Positions 3,466 to 5,371 of a DNA stretch of 5,371 nt are shown here, one piece after another (the stretch's first letter is position 1; each line of letters starts with the position of its first letter). A model generated the notes under the pieces. The model was not told the origin of the DNA. It saw only the letters and a list, made by a program, of their open reading frames with translations, and made no database searches. The position numbers and the translations under genes were made by a program. Source of the stretch: Acidifodinimicrobium sp049967035 (GTDB lineage: Archaea; Nanobdellota; Nanobdellia; Parvarchaeales; Parvarchaeaceae); the NCBI GenBank assembly GCA_049967035.1, contig JBMFTM010000028.1, positions 1-5,371 on the forward strand, written 5' to 3'.

Positions 3466-5370
3466 TTGGAAGATAAGGCATCCATAGGGCGGGTATTAGA
3501 GATATTGGAGCAGTATGAAGGGGTTATAGACCGATCTGAATTCACGCCGCTGATAGAGAGATACCTAAGGACGAAGGACACGGAAATGAGGAGCTTCTTG
3601 CTTTCAAGGCTGATCGAAATGCTGGAGAGGGCAACCTCCGAAGCGCTATTGAATACGGTGCCGAATGCCGAAGAGGATCACAAGCCGCGTGGGGAATTTG
3701 TGATAGGTGAGGTGATAAACAAGCATGGAAAGATCGAGCCATTTACATTATCAAGGGAGGACCTAAATAGGAATGTGCTTATCATCGCATCAGTAGGGCA
3801 TGGAAAGACATCCCTAATCAAGAGAATCCTAAAAAGTTTGTTTCTCACCAATATAAAGTACATAGTCTTCGATATAAAGAAAGACTATGTGTCTTTTGGA
3901 GCGGAGGAGGATTCGTTTTACCTTGACAGCAGCAGCTTCAGGATAAATGTGTTGGCGCCGCCCAGCGGGGTAAGCGAGACAGAGTGGGCGATGCATGTTG
4001 CTGACGTTTTCTCCCACTCCTTCTCACTGCTCGTCGGAAGCAGGGATTTCCTGCTTGAATCTATAATAAACCTTTATAAGTCATGGAAGAAAGATTATCC
4101 CCCATCTCTCAGTGACTTGGCAAGATATATAGAATCAGGCGGTAGAAATGAATACGCGAGGGTGGTCTTGGGGAGGATAAAGGCGGTGCTCGCATCCACC
4201 AGCATATTTGACTGCAACATAGGTCTTGACCTTTCAAAGATGGAACGCTACAACCTATTCTTCGGCATAGACAGACTTGGCATGGCAGAGCAGTCATTCT
4301 TGGCTTCTTTTGTCATTCTTTACTTATACCACCTAAACATGAACGACGCATCGAAGAGAGGGGCCCTGCATAGAGTAATTGTCATAGACGATGCCCATAC
4401 GATATTAGATATCAATAAGGAGAGGGATCAAGCGATGGGCGTGCCTCTGCTCCATACCCTCATATCCAAGATGAGGGAGCTTGGCGTGGGGTTTATATTC
4501 GCCGACCAACAGATCTCCTCTCTCCTGTCCTCTGCGATACAGAACTCAAATACAAAGTTCATTGGGAGCATGAACTTGATGAAGGACTTGTCAGTCGTGT
4601 TTGACTACGCCGGCGTAAACGATGCGTTCAAATTGATATCAAAGCTAAAGATCGGGGAATTCCTTGTGCTCTCGCAGGATTACAGCCCCTACGGCGTCAT
4701 GAGGGCTTACAAGGCAGATGGAGACAAAAGCATCAGCTTGGATGAAGTTAATGAGAAGATCAGAAGGAATATGGACAAGTTCTCCTTTATGAAAGTGGAC
4801 AAGAAAGTAGACCTCGCAGACCTGATGATACATGAAGTGATAGCTAATCCTTTCAAGAATCTCTCAGTCCACAGAGACAACCTCAACATAAGTAAGGAAG
4901 ACTTTGATTCGACCAAGTCTGCGCTTTTGAAGTCCGGCCTGCTCTATGAGGTCTGCGTTAAACTTGACGAGCACAGGGAGGCGAAGTTCCTCTACCCAAA
5001 CAAGGAGAGAGCAGGAGAGTTGCATGTAGATGAAGAATCTAAGGGGAAGATCATGAACAGGAGCAAGTTTGTGAATCAACTCCTGAAGAAAATATCTGAA
5101 TCAAAACTAAAAGAGCAGGGCATAAACTTTGAATCTGATGAGGTGGGGATTCTTTTGCATGGCCTGAAGACATACATTGTCTTCATGCACAAACCGGAGG
5201 AGGTACTTAGACTTATGGAGACTCCTTTCAGAAGGATCATCAACGTTTTAGAGGACAGCATAGATGAGACTGATGCCATGGTGGAGTTAATAAAGGTGGG
5301 CAGGGGAGCTGATATATCCCCGCTGCGGTTCTGCCATGCAAAAGACCTTGTAGATACAATAAAAAGATGA
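3466..5370 (+). CDS. HerA-like (DUF87/COG0433-type) P-loop ATPase
   Basis: A 634-residue motor ATPase of the HerA/FtsK superfamily, which moves DNA or substrates through hexameric rings. Residues 1-70 are helical and not the usual HerA beta-barrel. IGEV...FTLSREDLNRNVLI (79-106) leads into Walker A ASVGHGKT (108-115). FDIKKDY (135-141) matches the family D-x-K-x-[DE]-Y motif, and INVLAPPSGVSETEW (160-174) matches the usual NPL..P.GVS..W segment. Walker B is VIVIDDAH (304-311), with Asp309 where Glu is normal. The Gln motif is FADQQISSL (345-353), then NSNTKFIGSM (360-369) without the expected Arg. Residues about 445-520 look like a winged helix (LLKSGLLYEV, then FLYPNKERAGEL). Residues 526-612 may be a degenerate PD-(D/E)XK-like fold. 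No membrane segment is seen. It starts one base after the zinc gene's stop, so the two are likely partners. VirB4 or viral packaging roles are alternatives. Confidence 0.88.
   Translation: MEDKASIGRVLEILEQYEGVIDRSEFTPLIERYLRTKDTEMRSFLLSRLIEMLERATSEALLNTVPNAEEDHKPRGEFVIGEVINKHGKIEPFTLSREDLNRNVLIIASVGHGKTSLIKRILKSLFLTNIKYIVFDIKKDYVSFGAEEDSFYLDSSSFRINVLAPPSGVSETEWAMHVADVFSHSFSLLVGSRDFLLESIINLYKSWKKDYPPSLSDLARYIESGGRNEYARVVLGRIKAVLASTSIFDCNIGLDLSKMERYNLFFGIDRLGMAEQSFLASFVILYLYHLNMNDASKRGALHRVIVIDDAHTILDINKERDQAMGVPLLHTLISKMRELGVGFIFADQQISSLLSSAIQNSNTKFIGSMNLMKDLSVVFDYAGVNDAFKLISKLKIGEFLVLSQDYSPYGVMRAYKADGDKSISLDEVNEKIRRNMDKFSFMKVDKKVDLADLMIHEVIANPFKNLSVHRDNLNISKEDFDSTKSALLKSGLLYEVCVKLDEHREAKFLYPNKERAGELHVDEESKGKIMNRSKFVNQLLKKISESKLKEQGINFESDEVGILLHGLKTYIVFMHKPEEVLRLMETPFRRIINVLEDSIDETDAMVELIKVGRGADISPLRFCHAKDLVDTIKR
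3787..3810 (+). other. Walker A (P-loop) of the ATPase
   Basis: Encodes ASVGHGKT (residues 108-115): the [AG]-x4-GK[ST] pattern with Ala first and SVGH in place of the family's usual ATGS-type loop. Lys114 and Thr115, needed for phosphate and Mg binding, are kept, so nucleotide binding is likely. Confidence 0.9.
4372..4398 (+). other. Walker B of the ATPase with Asp in place of Glu
   Basis: Encodes RVIVIDDAH (residues 303-311). Asp308 is the Mg-coordinating residue; Asp309 (GAT at 4390-4392) sits where HerA/VirB4 relatives normally have the catalytic Glu of the DEAH-like motif. Hydrolysis may be slower or altered. Confidence 0.8.
5041..5301 (+). other. Possible inactive nuclease-like C-terminal domain
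   Basis: Residues 526-612 of the ATPase run helix (RSKFVNQLLKKISESKLK), strand (SDEVGILLHG), strand (KTYIVFMHK), helix (PFRRIINVLEDSI), strand (AMVELIKV). From memory, related archaeal ATPases carry a winged helix followed by a PD-(D/E)XK-like domain with an rVDv...vaiEve pattern here. Asp558 or Glu559 might remain, but the expected acidic residue in the second strand is replaced (IVFMHK). This is inference from pattern only. Confidence 0.3.
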
Positions 5371-5371
5371 C
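5367..5371 (+). other. Possible start of a fourth gene overlapping the ATPase stop (ATGA)
   Basis: ATG at 5367-5369 overlaps the TGA stop at 5368-5370. Such ATGA overlaps commonly join genes in operons, so another gene may begin here and continue outside the window. No good ribosome site precedes it, and only five bases are visible. Confidence 0.25.

Noticed and set aside
2500..5279. Several minus-strand frames of 61-71 codons opposite the second half of the surface gene, the zinc gene and the ATPase gene
   Set aside because: They overlap well-supported genes on the plus strand, have no family resemblance or ribosome sites, and read as shadows of real coding sequence.
3466..5370. ATPase as a definite VirB4/TraG conjugation protein or viral packaging ATPase
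   Set aside because: The superfamily is shared, but no relaxase, channel protein, pilin or capsid gene is visible, so only the HerA-like level is supported.

Overview
The window looks archaeal. The upstream region carries two BRE/TATA-type promoter motifs (GAAAG followed by [AT]TTTAAATATAA). Arginine is encoded almost only by AGA/AGG and ATA isoleucine is common. The long exported protein is packed with N-X-S/T sequons, and the ATPase reads like the HerA (COG0433/DUF87) family that is typical of archaea. No gene fixes the lineage. An acidophilic or DPANN-type archaeon (Thermoplasmatota, Micrarchaeota, Parvarchaeota) would fit the codon and surface-protein style, but that is a guess.

Layout. 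Positions 1-502 are AT-rich and mostly non-coding. They hold a weak open frame running in from the left edge (3-173), two near-copy promoters 103 bp apart, two TTTC...GAAA dyads flanking the second promoter, and a possible 33-codon leader ORF that overlaps the start of the first long gene. Positions 503-5370 hold three same-strand genes with no gaps. The first (503-2836, 777 aa) is an exported protein: signal sequence, beta-rich and glycine-rich head, long sequon-rich coiled-coil stalk, small distal domain and hydrophobic C-terminal tail. The second (2826-3464, 212 aa, overlapping the first by 11 nt) has a coiled coil, an eight-ligand zinc-binding pattern and a winged-helix-like region. The third (3466-5370, 634 aa, TTG start with a strong GGAGG) is a HerA-like P-loop ATPase with a winged-helix-like and a possible degenerate nuclease-like C-terminus. 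An ATG overlaps its stop (ATGA), so the operon may continue past the window.

How the genes may work together. The overlaps suggest co-transcription and translational coupling of a cell-surface stalk protein with a cytoplasmic zinc/winged-helix protein and a DNA-pump-type ATPase. The simplest hypothesis is a surface-linked DNA- or protein-translocation or contact system in which the exported stalk is the outside part, the HerA-like protein is the motor and the zinc protein is an adaptor. This is inference from gene order and domain reading. No membrane channel, relaxase, pilin or nuclease partner is visible here. The ATPase departs from family consensus at Walker A, Walker B and the usual arginine-finger segment, so it may be a divergent or regulatory member.
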